This document shows positions 33,296-44,427 of a stretch of 64,000 bases of DNA, piece by piece. Within the stretch, counting starts at the first letter, position 1. Each line of letters begins with the position of its first letter. Under the pieces are notes generated by a model. That model was given only the letters and a program-made list of their open reading frames with translations. It searched no databases and had not been told where the DNA came from. The position numbers and the translations under genes were made by a program. The stretch covers positions 1,674,001-1,738,000 of the forward strand of contig JQNH01000001.1 in NCBI GenBank assembly GCA_000745135.1, written 5' to 3'. The DNA is from Rhizobiales bacterium YIM 77505 (GTDB taxonomy: Bacteria; Pseudomonadota; Alphaproteobacteria; Rhizobiales; Beijerinckiaceae).

Positions 33296-33835
33296 ATGAA
33301 GCAACGTTTCCGAAAACAAATGCAATACCACGCAGCACGCGAAGCAGTTGGCAGCCAACCTCATCGTGGAGCGTGCGCAGCCATGATCCTATGCACGATC
33401 GCGCTCGCATCGGGTGGCGTGGCGAATGGCCAAGAATGGAAGCGGCCCGATAGTCCGTTCGTGATTGGCGAGGCCTGTCCCGATGTCGTAGCCACCTGCG
33501 AGACGGCAAACTACTGGATTTACCATGCCCCGCAGATAGACGACCGCATCAGCTTCGCTATCGAAGGTAAGCTTGTCGCAGTCGGGTGGGATGGCGCGTT
33601 GGCTTACCTCGTCATGTGTCAGAAGCCGGGGGTTCAAGTGTTGTGCGTCACATACCGTAAGGACGGACGGGAAGTCGGCGATACGGTTCTTTTCGGCGGA
33701 GGATACAACAGAGCCGGTGAAAGTCAGATCATGCTGGACCCGTGCCTTGCTTCGAAGGGTCACCAGCAATCATTTCTTAACGTATCCAGAGGGCCGCTGC
33801 GCGAATATCCAACACATCTGACAAACAGCGGGTAG
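33296..33835 (+). CDS. Hypothetical secreted protein
   Basis: A 179-residue protein from the ATG at 33296, seven bases after the methyltransferase stop. A long basic N-terminus is followed by a hydrophobic stretch (ACAAMILCTIALASGGVANG) that reads as a signal peptide, so the mature part begins near EWKRPDSPFVIG. I do not recognise a family. Cysteines occur in ACPDVVATCE, MCQKPGVQVLC and DPCLAS; they could form disulfides in the periplasm. Confidence 0.55.
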   Translation: MKQRFRKQMQYHAAREAVGSQPHRGACAAMILCTIALASGGVANGQEWKRPDSPFVIGEACPDVVATCETANYWIYHAPQIDDRISFAIEGKLVAVGWDGALAYLVMCQKPGVQVLCVTYRKDGREVGDTVLFGGGYNRAGESQIMLDPCLASKGHQQSFLNVSRGPLREYPTHLTNSG

Positions 33836-33980
33836 AGGTCATCGACGACGATCCCTTAAGGTAGCGGCCCCTTCGGCGACGAAGCCATTGGCGATCTCGG
33901 TTACTACGCACCTTGAGGCAACCTAGGCGGCGCATCGGTCGTCGGACCAGGCAACTTTCTATTTCTACGCCATGCTATCC

Positions 33981-34060
33981 GGCTCCCCGAATGCCAAATT
34001 TCTTCCCTTCCCATTCGGAGCCTATCGCGCTCATTTCCTCGGAAGGAAAAGCCGAGGAGA
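33981..34060 (+). promoter_or_regulatory. Two hairpins in the alpA leader, second hides the ribosome site
   Basis: CCGAATG (33987-33993) pairs with CATTCGG (34012-34018), and GGCT/AGCC extend it past a two-base bulge. CCTCGG (34037-34042) pairs with CCGAGG (34052-34057). The second 3' arm overlaps the GAGGAGA ribosome site (34054-34060) of alpA, so translation may be limited until the hairpin opens. Confidence 0.45.
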
Positions 34061-34062
34061 CG

Positions 34063-34362
34063 ATGATGGCTAATCGGAATGGCGCCCCAATCAAGCGGAC
34101 CATCCGCCGGCACCAGCTGCGCGAAATGGTGCCGCTGGCCGACAGCACGATCTACGAGATGGAACAGCGCGGCGAGTTCCCGCGTCGCTTCGCTCTCTCA
34201 CCTCGATGCGTGGTGTGGGACTTGGCCGAAGTCGAGGCCTGGCTGGCCGCGCGGCGAGCGTCACCGGTGCGACGCGCCCAGCACCCCGATGTCCGCCAGC
34301 GCCGTGCCCGCCCGGTCAGAGGGCGGGATCAGGGGCGAGGAGCGGCATCGAAGGCGGGATGA
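34063..34362 (+). CDS. AlpA-family regulator
   Basis: A 99-residue protein starting at 34063 or 34066 behind GAGGAGA. It is an AlpA/excisionase HTH: IRRHQLREMVPLADSTIYEM, then QRGEFPRRFALSPRCVVWDLAEVEAW. AlpA proteins activate integrase or excision genes in P4-like elements. The last 47 bases overlap the 3' end of the integrase gene on the other strand, so the two genes converge. A basic tail follows the HTH. Confidence 0.87.
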   Translation: MMANRNGAPIKRTIRRHQLREMVPLADSTIYEMEQRGEFPRRFALSPRCVVWDLAEVEAWLAARRASPVRRAQHPDVRQRRARPVRGRDQGRGAASKAG

Positions 34363-35572
34363 GGACCGGAGCGTATTTCTCGCCTGCCACCCACGCATCG
34401 ACGATGTTCGCCCATTCCTGCAGCATATGCCGGCGCTGCACCTCGTACTCGGCCTTGTTGTAGACGCCGCGCGAGGAACGGCCCTCCTCATGCGCGAGGC
34501 ACTTTTCGATCCAGTCGCTGTTGAAGCCGAGCTCGTTGAGCAGCGTCGATCCCGTCCGGCGTAGGTCATGGACGGTGAACGGCTCGAGCGGCAGCCCTTC
34601 CTTCTTCGCCTGCTCCACGACGAGATAGGTGACACGGTTGAAGGTAGCCCGCGACATCGGCGCATCGGCATCGTAGCGCGAAGGCAGGACGTACCGTGAG
34701 TTGCCGGCACAGGTCTTGAGGGCGATGAAGATGTCGAGCGCCTGGCGCGAAAGATAGACGTTGTGCGCCTTGGAGCGCTTCATCCGCTCCTTCGGGATCG
34801 TCCAGACGGCGTTCTCGAAATCGATCTCGTCCCACACCGCATCCTGCAGCTCACTCTTCCGCACCATCGTCAGCAGGATCAGCTTCAGGCCGAGACGGAT
34901 CGTCGGCAGCGTTGCGACATTCTCGAGTTGCTTGAGCATGATCCTGATTTCGGTCGGCGACAGCGACCGGTCCCTCGGGGTGAAATGAGCGATCGCCGAG
35001 GGGCCGACCTCGTCGGCCGGATTGGCGACTTTCTCGCCGTGGAGGATGGCGAACCCATAGATCTGCTTGACGATGTCGCGAACGTGGAGCGCCGTCGCCG
35101 GCGCGCCGCGGTCGACGATGGCGCTGCAATGTGCCCGCAGGTCATCCGGCGTGATCTCCGTGAGAAGCCGCTTGCGCCACGCCGGCAGAAGCTCACGCTC
35201 GAAGATCGCCCGGCGCATGGACCGCGTGCTGTCGGCCATCGGCGCCATGGTGAGCCATTTCTCACCGAACTCGCCGAAGCTCTTCGCCTCGAGAAGGCGC
35301 CGCTTGGCGCGCTGCTTTTCAAAGGCGGGCGAGCGCCCCTCCCGAATCATGCGCTTGGCGTCGATGCACAGTTCCCGCGCTCGCGCGAGCGAGATGCCGG
35401 CCTTGTCGTACCTCCCCAGCACGACGGTCTCGCGCCGCCCGTTCAGACGGTAGTCCAGGCGAAACGACACCGTTCCCGCCGTACTCACCAGCACATACAT
35501 ACCGTCACGGTCGGTGACCTTGTACGGTTTCTCCTTTGGTTTCAAGTTCTTAAGCGCCACGTCCGTCAGCAT
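34316..35572 (-). CDS. int: P4-type tyrosine recombinase (ICE integrase)
   Basis: A 418-residue integrase from the ATG at 35572 (MLTDVALKNLKP), the common start of the family; a longer in-frame reading to 35638 is unlikely. An N-terminal DUF4102-type arm-binding domain (VTDRDGMYVLVSTAGTVSFR) is followed by the core and catalytic domains. The catalytic set is Arg in TMVRKSEL, His-x-x-Arg in HDLRRTG, His in CLAHEE and Tyr in GVYNKAEY. The gene is the last of the element and lies 297 bases from the stop codon of guaA, so that gene end is the probable target. It should mediate integration and excision with AlpA. Confidence 0.93.
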   Translation of the reverse strand: MLTDVALKNLKPKEKPYKVTDRDGMYVLVSTAGTVSFRLDYRLNGRRETVVLGRYDKAGISLARARELCIDAKRMIREGRSPAFEKQRAKRRLLEAKSFGEFGEKWLTMAPMADSTRSMRRAIFERELLPAWRKRLLTEITPDDLRAHCSAIVDRGAPATALHVRDIVKQIYGFAILHGEKVANPADEVGPSAIAHFTPRDRSLSPTEIRIMLKQLENVATLPTIRLGLKLILLTMVRKSELQDAVWDEIDFENAVWTIPKERMKRSKAHNVYLSRQALDIFIALKTCAGNSRYVLPSRYDADAPMSRATFNRVTYLVVEQAKKEGLPLEPFTVHDLRRTGSTLLNELGFNSDWIEKCLAHEEGRSSRGVYNKAEYEVQRRHMLQEWANIVDAWVAGEKYAPVLIPPSMPLLAPDPAL

Positions 35573-35594
35573 CTCCGCACGCCTCTCGACCCGC

Positions 35595-35742
35595 AATACC
35601 GTCAGCCATTTTTGGGCCGCCGATCCGGCGATAATCAACGATATTTCAATAGCTTAGATCACAAAAAATACCGTCAGCGGCCATCCGGACAGTGACGGTA
35701 GCGGCAGGAGTCGGACTTGGCAACGGTATCGTGCACCGTCAG
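35595..35742. repeat. Repeated TACCGTCA motifs, candidate integrase arm sites
   Basis: AATACCGTCAGC occurs twice in direct orientation at 35595-35606 and 35667-35678 (72 bases apart). TGACGGTA at 35693-35700 and ACGGTAT at 35723-35729 are inverted copies, and CACCGTCAG at 35734-35742 is one more. They lie between int and the guaA end, where arm-type binding sites are expected. Confidence 0.55.
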
Positions 35743-35865
35743 GCGGTCCGTCGGCGCCGATCTTAGCGGGCCGATAGATGCCGAACGGCAATCGACATTT
35801 TTCTATCTAGATCAATATGTTAGGTGGAAATCGCAGGATACTGCAGGATACCCTGGGCAGGCCCT

Positions 35866-35902
35866 GAATCATTCCCACTCGATCGTGCCGGGCGGCTTGG
35901 AG
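35866..35902. other. Attachment site at the 3' end of guaA (attR or attL)
   Basis: The last codons of guaA (read on the minus strand GGCACGATCGAGTGGGAATGA, 35869-35889) form the junction. ICEs and islands with P4-type integrases often use the guaA 3' end and restore its reading frame. A tandem GCAGGATAC repeat (35833-35841, 35843-35851) lies just inside the element. The other att copy is outside the window, so core length and exact crossover are not known. Confidence 0.6.
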
Positions 35903-37440
35903 GTGATGTCGTAGGTGACGCGGTTGATGCCGCGCACCTCGTTGATGATGCGCGTCGCGGCGCGGCCAAGGAAATTCATGTCGAAAGGATAAAAATCGGC
36001 CGTCATGCCGTCGATGGAGGTGACGGCACGCAGCGCGCACACATGTTCATAGGTGCGGGCATCGCCCATGACGCCGACCGTGCGCACCGGGAGAAGCACC
36101 GCAAAGGCCTGCCAGATGTCGTCATAGAGTCCGGCGCGGCGAATCTCCTCAAGATAGATGGCGTCGGCCTGGCGCAGGATCTCGAGCTTTTCCCGGGTGA
36201 CCTCGCCGGGACAGCGGATGGCGAGGCCCGGGCCTGGGAACGGATGACGGCCGACGAACTTGTCGGGCAGACCGAGTTCGCGGCCGAGCGCCCGCACCTC
36301 GTCTTTGAAGAGCTCCCGCAGCGGCTCGACGAGCTTCATGTTCATGCGCTCAGGCAAGCCGCCCACGTTGTGATGGCTCTTGATCGTGACCGATGGACCG
36401 CCGGTGAAGGAAACGCTCTCGATCACATCGGGATAGAGCGTTCCTTGAGCCAGGAAATCCGCCCCTCCGATCTTCCTGGCCTCCTCTTCGAACACGTCGA
36501 TGAACAGCTTGCCGATGATCTTCCGCTTGGCCTCGGGATCGGTGACGCCGGCGAGTGCCATCAGAAAGCGGTCCTGCGCCTGAACATGGACGAGGGGGAT
36601 GTTGTAGTTGTCGCGAAAGAGGGTCACGACCTCCTCCGCCTCGCCGAGGCGCAGGAGACCATGGTCGACGAACACGCAGGTGAGCTGGTCGGCAATGGCC
36701 TCATGGATGAGGACCGCCGCGACGGCGGAATCGACCCCGCCCGACAGGCCGCAGACAACCCGGCCCCGGCCCACCTGCTCACGGATGCGGGCGATGGCCT
36801 CCTCCCGGAAAGCCTTCATGGTCCAGTCGCCCCGGGCGCCGGCGATCTTGCGCACGAAATTGCGCAGCAGCGCCGCCCCGTGCGGGGTATGCACCACCTC
36901 AGGGTGGAACTGCACGGCATAGAAATGGCGCGTTTCGTCGGCGACTGCGGCGAAGGGGGCGTTCTCGGAAATGCCGATCACCTCGAATCCAGGCGGCAGT
37001 TTCGTGACCCGGTCGCCGTGACTCATCCAGACGGGATAGCGCTCGCCCTTGCGCCAGACACCCTCGAACAGAGGGCTCTCGGCGATGACCTCGACCTCCG
37101 CGCGCCCGAACTCGCGGTGGTGGCCGCCCTCCACCTCGCCGCCGAGCTGAGCCGCCATCGTCTGTTCGCCATAACAGATGCCGAGCACCGGCACGCCCGC
37201 CTCGAAGATGGCCTGCGGCGCGCGGGGGGACGCGTCGCTCGTAACGGACTCCGGGCCGCCGGAGAGGATGACGCCCTTCGGCTTCATCTCGCGGAACGCC
37301 TTCTCGGCCGCGTGGAAGGGCACGATCTCGGAATAGACGCCCTCCTCCCGCACGCGCCGCGCAATGAGCTGCGTCACCTGGGAGCCGAAGTCGATGATGA
37401 GGATCTTGTCGTGGCTCGGCGTGTCGGGAGCTTGCGTCAT
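35869..37440 (-). CDS. guaA: GMP synthase (glutamine-hydrolysing)
   Basis: A 523-residue enzyme that turns XMP, ATP and glutamine into GMP. The class I amidotransferase domain has Cys89 in GICYGEQT and the His-Glu pair in VQFHPEV. The ATP-pyrophosphatase domain has the PP-loop [11 protein letters not shown] and ends in the conserved PPGTIEWE. Full length with an intact C-terminus even though an ICE lies at the stop codon, as expected of an integration that rebuilds the gene end. Neighbours on the same strand are rsmB, a MAPEG gene and guaB, so purine genes cluster here. Confidence 0.97.
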   Translation of the reverse strand: MTQAPDTPSHDKILIIDFGSQVTQLIARRVREEGVYSEIVPFHAAEKAFREMKPKGVILSGGPESVTSDASPRAPQAIFEAGVPVLGICYGEQTMAAQLGGEVEGGHHREFGRAEVEVIAESPLFEGVWRKGERYPVWMSHGDRVTKLPPGFEVIGISENAPFAAVADETRHFYAVQFHPEVVHTPHGAALLRNFVRKIAGARGDWTMKAFREEAIARIREQVGRGRVVCGLSGGVDSAVAAVLIHEAIADQLTCVFVDHGLLRLGEAEEVVTLFRDNYNIPLVHVQAQDRFLMALAGVTDPEAKRKIIGKLFIDVFEEEARKIGGADFLAQGTLYPDVIESVSFTGGPSVTIKSHHNVGGLPERMNMKLVEPLRELFKDEVRALGRELGLPDKFVGRHPFPGPGLAIRCPGEVTREKLEILRQADAIYLEEIRRAGLYDDIWQAFAVLLPVRTVGVMGDARTYEHVCALRAVTSIDGMTADFYPFDMNFLGRAATRIINEVRGINRVTYDITSKPPGTIEWE

Positions 37441-37484
37441 GGCGCCCAGTTAGGCCATCCGGTGCGGCCACGCAACGCATCAAG

Positions 37485-38777
37485 TCATTGGGACTGACGG
37501 AGAATGGACACGTAAAAGCCATCCGTCCCGGTGCGCCGAGGGGACATTTGGATTCCCAAGGAGCCGGGGCGCACGGCGTCGGAGAGGCCGGTTGGCAGCT
37601 CGGGCGAGTGTTCGAGCTCTGGTTCCGGCAAGAACTCATCGTGCCTGTCCAAGAACGCGGCCACCGCCTCGTCATTCTCTTCCGGCAGCAGCGAGCAGGT
37701 GACATAGACAATGCGGCCGCCGGGCTTGACGAGGCGCGCAGCGCGCTCCAGCGCGCCGGCTTGTTCCTTCCGTCGGGCATCGAGGCTGCCGGGCCGCAGG
37801 CGCCACTTGGCGTCGGGATTGCGCCGCCAGGTGCCGCTTCCCGAGCAGGGAGCGTCGACGAGGACGCAGTCGATCTTGCCCTCGAGATCCGCGACGGCGT
37901 CCGCCTTGCCGCGCGGCGTGCGCACCTGGACGTTGCGGACACCAGCGCGGGCGAGCCGCTCGTGGATCGGGGCAAGCCGCCTGGCATCAAGGTCGGTCGC
38001 GTAGATCTGGCCCTTGTTCTGCATGGCTGCGGCAAGAGCCAGCGTCTTGCCGCCAGCGCCGGCGCACAGATCCACCACCTGCTCACCCGGCTTGGCGGCG
38101 GCAAGCAGGGCGGCAAGCTGTGAGCCCTCGTCCTGGATCTCGAACCAGCCCTTGATGAACTCCGGTTCGCTCTGCAGCGCCGGCCCGCGCCCATCCTCGC
38201 CGGTTCGGATCCGGAGCCCCCAGGGGGAATGCGGGGTTGGCGCCACGTCGAGATGCGCCAGGGCCGCTGCGACGCGATCCCGGTCCGTCTTCAGCGCGTT
38301 CACCCGGATGTCGAGGGGCGCTCGCCGGGCAAGCGCCTGCAACTCGGCGATCGTCTCGTCGGCGAAGGCGCGGGAGAGGGACGGGCCCAGCCATTCGGGA
38401 AAGTCGCCCGCCACATGCGCAGGCGCCCCGTCGAGGGTGCCGCGCGCGAGCCTATCCCTCTCCTCGTCGGAAAGCGGCGCCGGCGCGAAGCGCTCCCCCG
38501 AACACAGAGCAGCAATTGTCTCGACGTCCTGCCCGCGCTGCAGGCGCAGCATGCCGAGAAGCACGGCGCGCGGTGTCGCCTCGCCCATGATCCATGCCGC
38601 GGAGGCTTTGCGCCTCAAGGCGTCGTAAACCAGGCTTGCGATGGCGGCGCGGTCCTTCGATCCTGCGAAGCGGTGGGCGAGCCCCCAGTCCTTCAGGGCG
38701 TCGGCGGCGGGCCGGCGGCGCGTCTCGATGTCGGCGAAGACCTCGATCGCGGCGGAAAGGCGTGCTGCAGGGGTCAT
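37485..38777 (-). CDS. rsmB: 16S rRNA m5C967 methyltransferase RsmB-like
   Basis: A 430-residue protein from the ATG at 38777 (MTPAARLSAAIEV). An N-terminal NusB-like helical domain is followed by the NOL1/NOP2/Sun catalytic domain: SAM site DLCAGAGGKTLALA, active-site DAPCSGSGTWRRNP and the nucleophile Cys in VTCSLLPEEN. It methylates cytosine 967 of 16S rRNA. The 44-base gap to guaA on the same strand suggests shared transcription. Confidence 0.92.
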   Translation of the reverse strand: MTPAARLSAAIEVFADIETRRRPAADALKDWGLAHRFAGSKDRAAIASLVYDALRRKASAAWIMGEATPRAVLLGMLRLQRGQDVETIAALCSGERFAPAPLSDEERDRLARGTLDGAPAHVAGDFPEWLGPSLSRAFADETIAELQALARRAPLDIRVNALKTDRDRVAAALAHLDVAPTPHSPWGLRIRTGEDGRGPALQSEPEFIKGWFEIQDEGSQLAALLAAAKPGEQVVDLCAGAGGKTLALAAAMQNKGQIYATDLDARRLAPIHERLARAGVRNVQVRTPRGKADAVADLEGKIDCVLVDAPCSGSGTWRRNPDAKWRLRPGSLDARRKEQAGALERAARLVKPGGRIVYVTCSLLPEENDEAVAAFLDRHDEFLPEPELEHSPELPTGLSDAVRPGSLGIQMSPRRTGTDGFYVSILRQSQ

Positions 38778-38925
38778 CGAGCCAAACAGGGCGGCGTGAG
38801 GAATGCGGAAGGCGTGAGGGCACGGGCCGATCGCGCCTTGCATGTGGCATCACTGGCGCGGAGGGGCAAGCGGCGGCTCGCCGACGGCCCAAGGTCCGGT
38901 CCGCATCGCCGGACGGCGTCCGCCT

Positions 38926-39351
38926 TCAGAGGCCCGCGGCGAGGATGCGCACCGCGAAGATCGCCCACATGGCGAGCAGCACCAGGGCCCCGGCGACGAA
39001 CGCTCCGAACCGGTGGCGGATATCGTTGGTCGTCACGTAGATATAGGCATGAACGAGACGGGTGACGACGAAGATCCAGCTCATGACCACGAACACAAGG
39101 TCCGCGTGGCGGGTCATGAGGGCCAGCGGGACGAGCACATAGAAGAGGATCGGCAGCTCGAGCTGGTTGTGGAACGTGTTGCCGATCTGCGTCACCCGTT
39201 CGGGCCAGGCGGGCTGGCGAAGGGAGACGTCCTTGATCTTGGCCTCGCCCTTGCGCAGCGCGGTCAGGCGCGAGTGTCCCATCCAGAACAGGAAGAAGAA
39301 GGTCAGCCCGACCTGGACGAACACGGGCAAGAGAACCGCTTGTACTGACAT
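38926..39351 (-). CDS. MAPEG-family membrane protein
   Basis: A 141-residue membrane protein from the ATG at 39351. Four hydrophobic segments, with the GNTFHNQLELPILFYVL motif of the MAPEG family (eicosanoid and glutathione metabolism relatives). Bacterial members are of unknown substrate. It is located between guaB and rsmB on the same strand. Confidence 0.87.
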   Translation of the reverse strand: MSVQAVLLPVFVQVGLTFFFLFWMGHSRLTALRKGEAKIKDVSLRQPAWPERVTQIGNTFHNQLELPILFYVLVPLALMTRHADLVFVVMSWIFVVTRLVHAYIYVTTNDIRHRFGAFVAGALVLLAMWAIFAVRILAAGL

Positions 39352-39420
39352 GACAGCCCCCGCGATGCGTGGACCATGCCGAGCCTTCCGGGCCAAGGCA
39401 ATGGCGAAAGGCGCCTGCGC

Positions 39421-41106
<1,686 letters not shown>

Positions 41107-41153
41107 TCACCCGCGCTTCTCCCTCGAGGGAGAGGCGTGAGCACGCCTCGTCC

Positions 41154-42569
41154 ATGAAGCAAGCCCGCCTCGTCCCGCTGATCGTCGCGACCGCCCTGTT
41201 CATGGAGAACACGGACTCGACGGTCATCGCGACCTCCCTGCCAGCGATCGCGGCGGATCTCCGCGTCGATCCGATTGCGCTCAAGCTCGCGCTGACATCC
41301 TACCTCGTCAGCCTCGCCGTCTTCATCCCGATCAGCGGCTGGATGGCAGACCGATACGGCGCCCGCACCGTGTTCCGCGCTGCGCTCGCGGTGTTCATGA
41401 CGGGCTCGCTCGCCTGCGCGGCGGCAGGTTCGCTCGGCGGCTTCGTGGCGGCGCGGTTTCTGCAGGGCGTCGGCGGGGCCATGATGGTGCCCGTGGGACG
41501 GCTCGTGGTCCTGCGCAGCGTGCCGAAGAGCGAGCTCATCCAGGCCCTCGCCTTCCTCACCATCCCTGCCATGGTCGGGCCGGTGGTCGGCCCGCCGCTC
41601 GGCGGCTTCATCACCACCTATTTCGATTGGCGGTGGATCTTCTTCATCAACATCCCCATTGGCCTCCTCGGCATCACCCTCGCCACCCTCTACTTCCAGG
41701 ACCTGCCCGAGCCCGACCCGCCGCCCCTTGACCTTGCAGGGTTCCTGCTCTCCGCCTTCGGACTTGCCGCACTCATGCTGGGGCTTGCGACCGGCGGTCG
41801 GCACCTGCTGCCGCCGGAGCTGTCGGCCGGATGCGTGGTCGCCGGGCTCGGGGCGCTCCTCGCCTATCTCCTGCATGCCCGCCGGACAGCGCATCCGCTC
41901 ATCCGTCTGGACTTGCTCAAGATCCCGACCTTCCGGGCCAGCGTGCTCGGCGGCTTCCTGTTCCGCATCGGGGTTGGCGCGATCCCCTTCCTGCTGCCGC
42001 TCATGCTGCAACTCGGCTTCGGCCTCACCCCGCTGCAGTCCGGGCTCATCACCTTCGTCTCGGCCGCGGGAGCCCTGTTCATGAAGGCCTGGGCGGCCAT
42101 GATCTTGCGCCGATTCGGCTTTCGGGCGGTGCTTGCGGTTAACGCTTTCATCGCGGCCGGCTTCATGGCGGCGATGGGCTGGTTCACGCCGGCGACGCCC
42201 TACTGGCTGATCATGCTCGTCCTGCTCGTTGGCGGCTGCTTCCGGTCGCTGCAGTTCACCGCTCTCAATGCCATCGCCTATGCCGACATATCGAACCGCG
42301 CCATGAGCTCGGCGACGAGCCTTGCGAGCGTGGCGCAGCAGCTCTCGCTCAGCGTCGGCGTCGCGCTCGGCGCGGCGGTGCTGGAGGCGGTGACCCTGGC
42401 CCGCGGCGACACGGCCATCGCCGCCGGGGACTTCTGGCCCGCCTTCCTGGTCATCGCCGTCGTCGCGGCGCTGTCGGGATTGATCTTCGCCCGGCTCGAG
42501 CCGGGCGCCGGAGCGGAGCTCTCGGGTCATGCCGCCATGCGGGCCAAGCCAGTTGCCGAGAGCACGTAA
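41154..42569 (+). CDS. MFS exporter, DHA2/EmrB-QacA type
   Basis: A 471-residue membrane protein with about 13-14 hydrophobic helices. The motif FMENTDSTVIATSLPAIAAD in helix 1 and the GWMADRYGARTVF motif A are typical of DHA2 multidrug exporters, as is the GPVVGPPLGGFI motif C of antiporters. It ends in a short hydrophilic tail. A GAGGGAGAGG ribosome site precedes the start. Substrates are not predictable. Confidence 0.9.
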   Translation: MKQARLVPLIVATALFMENTDSTVIATSLPAIAADLRVDPIALKLALTSYLVSLAVFIPISGWMADRYGARTVFRAALAVFMTGSLACAAAGSLGGFVAARFLQGVGGAMMVPVGRLVVLRSVPKSELIQALAFLTIPAMVGPVVGPPLGGFITTYFDWRWIFFINIPIGLLGITLATLYFQDLPEPDPPPLDLAGFLLSAFGLAALMLGLATGGRHLLPPELSAGCVVAGLGALLAYLLHARRTAHPLIRLDLLKIPTFRASVLGGFLFRIGVGAIPFLLPLMLQLGFGLTPLQSGLITFVSAAGALFMKAWAAMILRRFGFRAVLAVNAFIAAGFMAAMGWFTPATPYWLIMLVLLVGGCFRSLQFTALNAIAYADISNRAMSSATSLASVAQQLSLSVGVALGAAVLEAVTLARGDTAIAAGDFWPAFLVIAVVAALSGLIFARLEPGAGAELSGHAAMRAKPVAEST

Positions 42570-42636
42570 ACGTGAGCCCTCCGGCGAGGCCGCAGGCGCT
42601 ACTCTGCGGACCCTTCGCCGACGGGAGTGAGGACGC

Positions 42637-43509
42637 ATGGACCAGCGCATCATCGAGCTCTTCGACGCCTACACCCATGGCGGCATGACGCGGCGGGCCT
42701 TCCTCGACCGGCTGGCGGCGCTTGCGGGAGGCGCAGGTGCGGCGAGCGCCCTCCTGCCGCTCCTTGAGAACAACTACGCGCTCGCGCAGGTCGTGCCCGA
42801 GAACGACCCACGCATCGCCGCCCAGACCATCGCGATCGCCGGCGTCGAGGGGCTGACCGGCTATCTCGTCGAGCCCCAATCGGGCGAGCGCCGGCCGGCT
42901 GTCATCGTCATCCACGAGAACCGCGGCCTCAACCCGCACATCAAGGACATTGCGCGGCGCGTCGCGGTGGAGGGCTTCGTCGCCCTGGCGCCGGACTACC
43001 TCAGCCCCATGGGCGGCACGCCGGCGGACGAAGACAAGGCCCGCGAGATGATCGCGAGTCTCAAGCCCGAGGATGCGCTGCGCATCTCCCGCGCCGCCCT
43101 CACCCACCTCGAAGGGCGGGCCAATGTGGGCCATGTGGGCGCCGTCGGCTTCTGCTGGGGCGGCGGGCAGGTCAACGCGCTGGCGGTGGCAGCGCCAGAG
43201 CTCGATGCTGGCGTCGCCTATTACGGCCGCCAGCCGCCGGCTTCGGCCGTGGCGAGCATTCGGGCGCCGCTCCTTCTTCATTACGCGGAGCTCGATCAGG
43301 GCATCAACGCCGGCATCCCGGCGTTCGAGGCGGCGCTGAAGGAGGCCGGTAAGGCCTATGAGCTCCACATCTATCCGGGCGTGAACCACGCCTTCAACAA
43401 CGACACGAACGCCGCACGCTACAACAAGGCGGCGGCCGACCTCGCCTGGAGCCGCACGATCGCCTTCCTCAGGAAGCACCTGGGCTCAGGGGAAAGGACG
43501 TCCGGGTAG
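42637..43509 (+). CDS. Dienelactone hydrolase-family protein
   Basis: A 290-residue alpha/beta hydrolase. An N-terminal MTRRAFLDRLAALAGG stretch after 16 residues looks like a Tat-type signal (RR with a following hydrophobic run), so export is possible. The DLH domain has the nucleophile Cys in VGFCWGGG, Asp region in HYAELDQGIN and His in GVNHAFNN. The family resembles YghX. Substrate unknown. It follows the MFS gene after 67 bases. Confidence 0.88.
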   Translation: MDQRIIELFDAYTHGGMTRRAFLDRLAALAGGAGAASALLPLLENNYALAQVVPENDPRIAAQTIAIAGVEGLTGYLVEPQSGERRPAVIVIHENRGLNPHIKDIARRVAVEGFVALAPDYLSPMGGTPADEDKAREMIASLKPEDALRISRAALTHLEGRANVGHVGAVGFCWGGGQVNALAVAAPELDAGVAYYGRQPPASAVASIRAPLLLHYAELDQGINAGIPAFEAALKEAGKAYELHIYPGVNHAFNNDTNAARYNKAAADLAWSRTIAFLRKHLGSGERTSG

Positions 43510-43521
43510 CAGCGCCGCTGG

Positions 43522-44356
43522 TCAGCCTGTCGACTTCCGGCTGACGATCTCGACCGGCGCCAGGCGGCCTCGCTCGAGGTTCTCGATCGTGTTCGCCACC
43601 TTCAGCCCGGCCTTCTCGCCCATGAGGATGTGCAGCCCGAGCGGCGGCGGACCGCTTTCAGCGACGATGGCCCGCATACGCGCGAAGAAGGCAAGCGCGA
43701 GTTCGCCGCGATCCCGCTCCGACAAGATCTCAAAGCCGGCCGCGACCAGGGCTCGCTTGTAGTCGTCCGGCGTGGCCACGAAGGACGTGACCGGCGTCTC
43801 GGCCCAGGGGACGGGAAAGGCGATCTCGCCCTCGCCGGTGCGCATCACGTCATAGAGGGCGAATACGCTGCCGGGCTTCAGAACGCGCCCAACTCCGGCG
43901 CAGAGCCGGTCTTTGTCGGCGATGTTCATGCCCACATGGAGCATGGTCGCGGCGTCGAAAGCCTCGGCCTCGAAGGGCAAGTCGAGCGCTCGCGACGCGA
44001 AACTCCGTCACGTCCGCCAGCCCCACGAGCCGGCTCAGGGCCCCGGCGACCTGGACATATTCAGGCGTCAGGTCGACCCCTACGACCCGACAGCCGAAGC
44101 GCCGCGCCAGGAAGCGGGCGGTGCCCCCAAGGCCCGATCCCACATCGAGGGCCACGTCGCCGACCCCGAGGTCGAGGGCGTCGGCCAGCTCGACCGTGGC
44201 CTGCCGCCCGCCCATGTGGAATTCGTCGATGCTGGCGAGATCGTCGGCGGAGATGTCGCCGTCGGCATGGCCGAGGCGCTTCAAGCCCTCGCGGATCGCC
44301 TCTTCGAGCGCGCCATGGGCATAGTGACGCGCCACGTGCTCTTCCGGGGAGCTCAT
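43522..44356 (-). pseudogene. SAM-dependent methyltransferase, frameshifted
   Basis: From the ATG at 44356 the protein begins MSSPEEHVARHYAHGALEEA and contains the SAM motif VALDVGSGLGGTARFLARRF and VVGVDLTPEY. After TEFRVAS the frame breaks near 43985-43992 (GCGCTCG in a GC repeat). It resumes as LDLPFEAEAFDAATMLHVGM, then VLKPGSVFALYDVMR and runs to the stop at 43522. Two lost bases or one extra base fit. The full protein would be about 278 residues, like sarcosine/glycine-type or ubiquinone methyltransferases. Either decay or a sequencing indel. Confidence 0.8.
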
Positions 44357-44427
44357 GGTCCTGCTCCTCCGCCCCGCGCCGGCGGTCATTCTCTCACGCT
44401 TGGCGGAGAACGGGAAGGTTCGCGTTC

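Noticed and set aside
35824-37497. A 557-residue plus-strand open frame opposite guaA
   Set aside because: The guaA gene on the minus strand is complete with all motifs; the plus-strand frame is its shadow.
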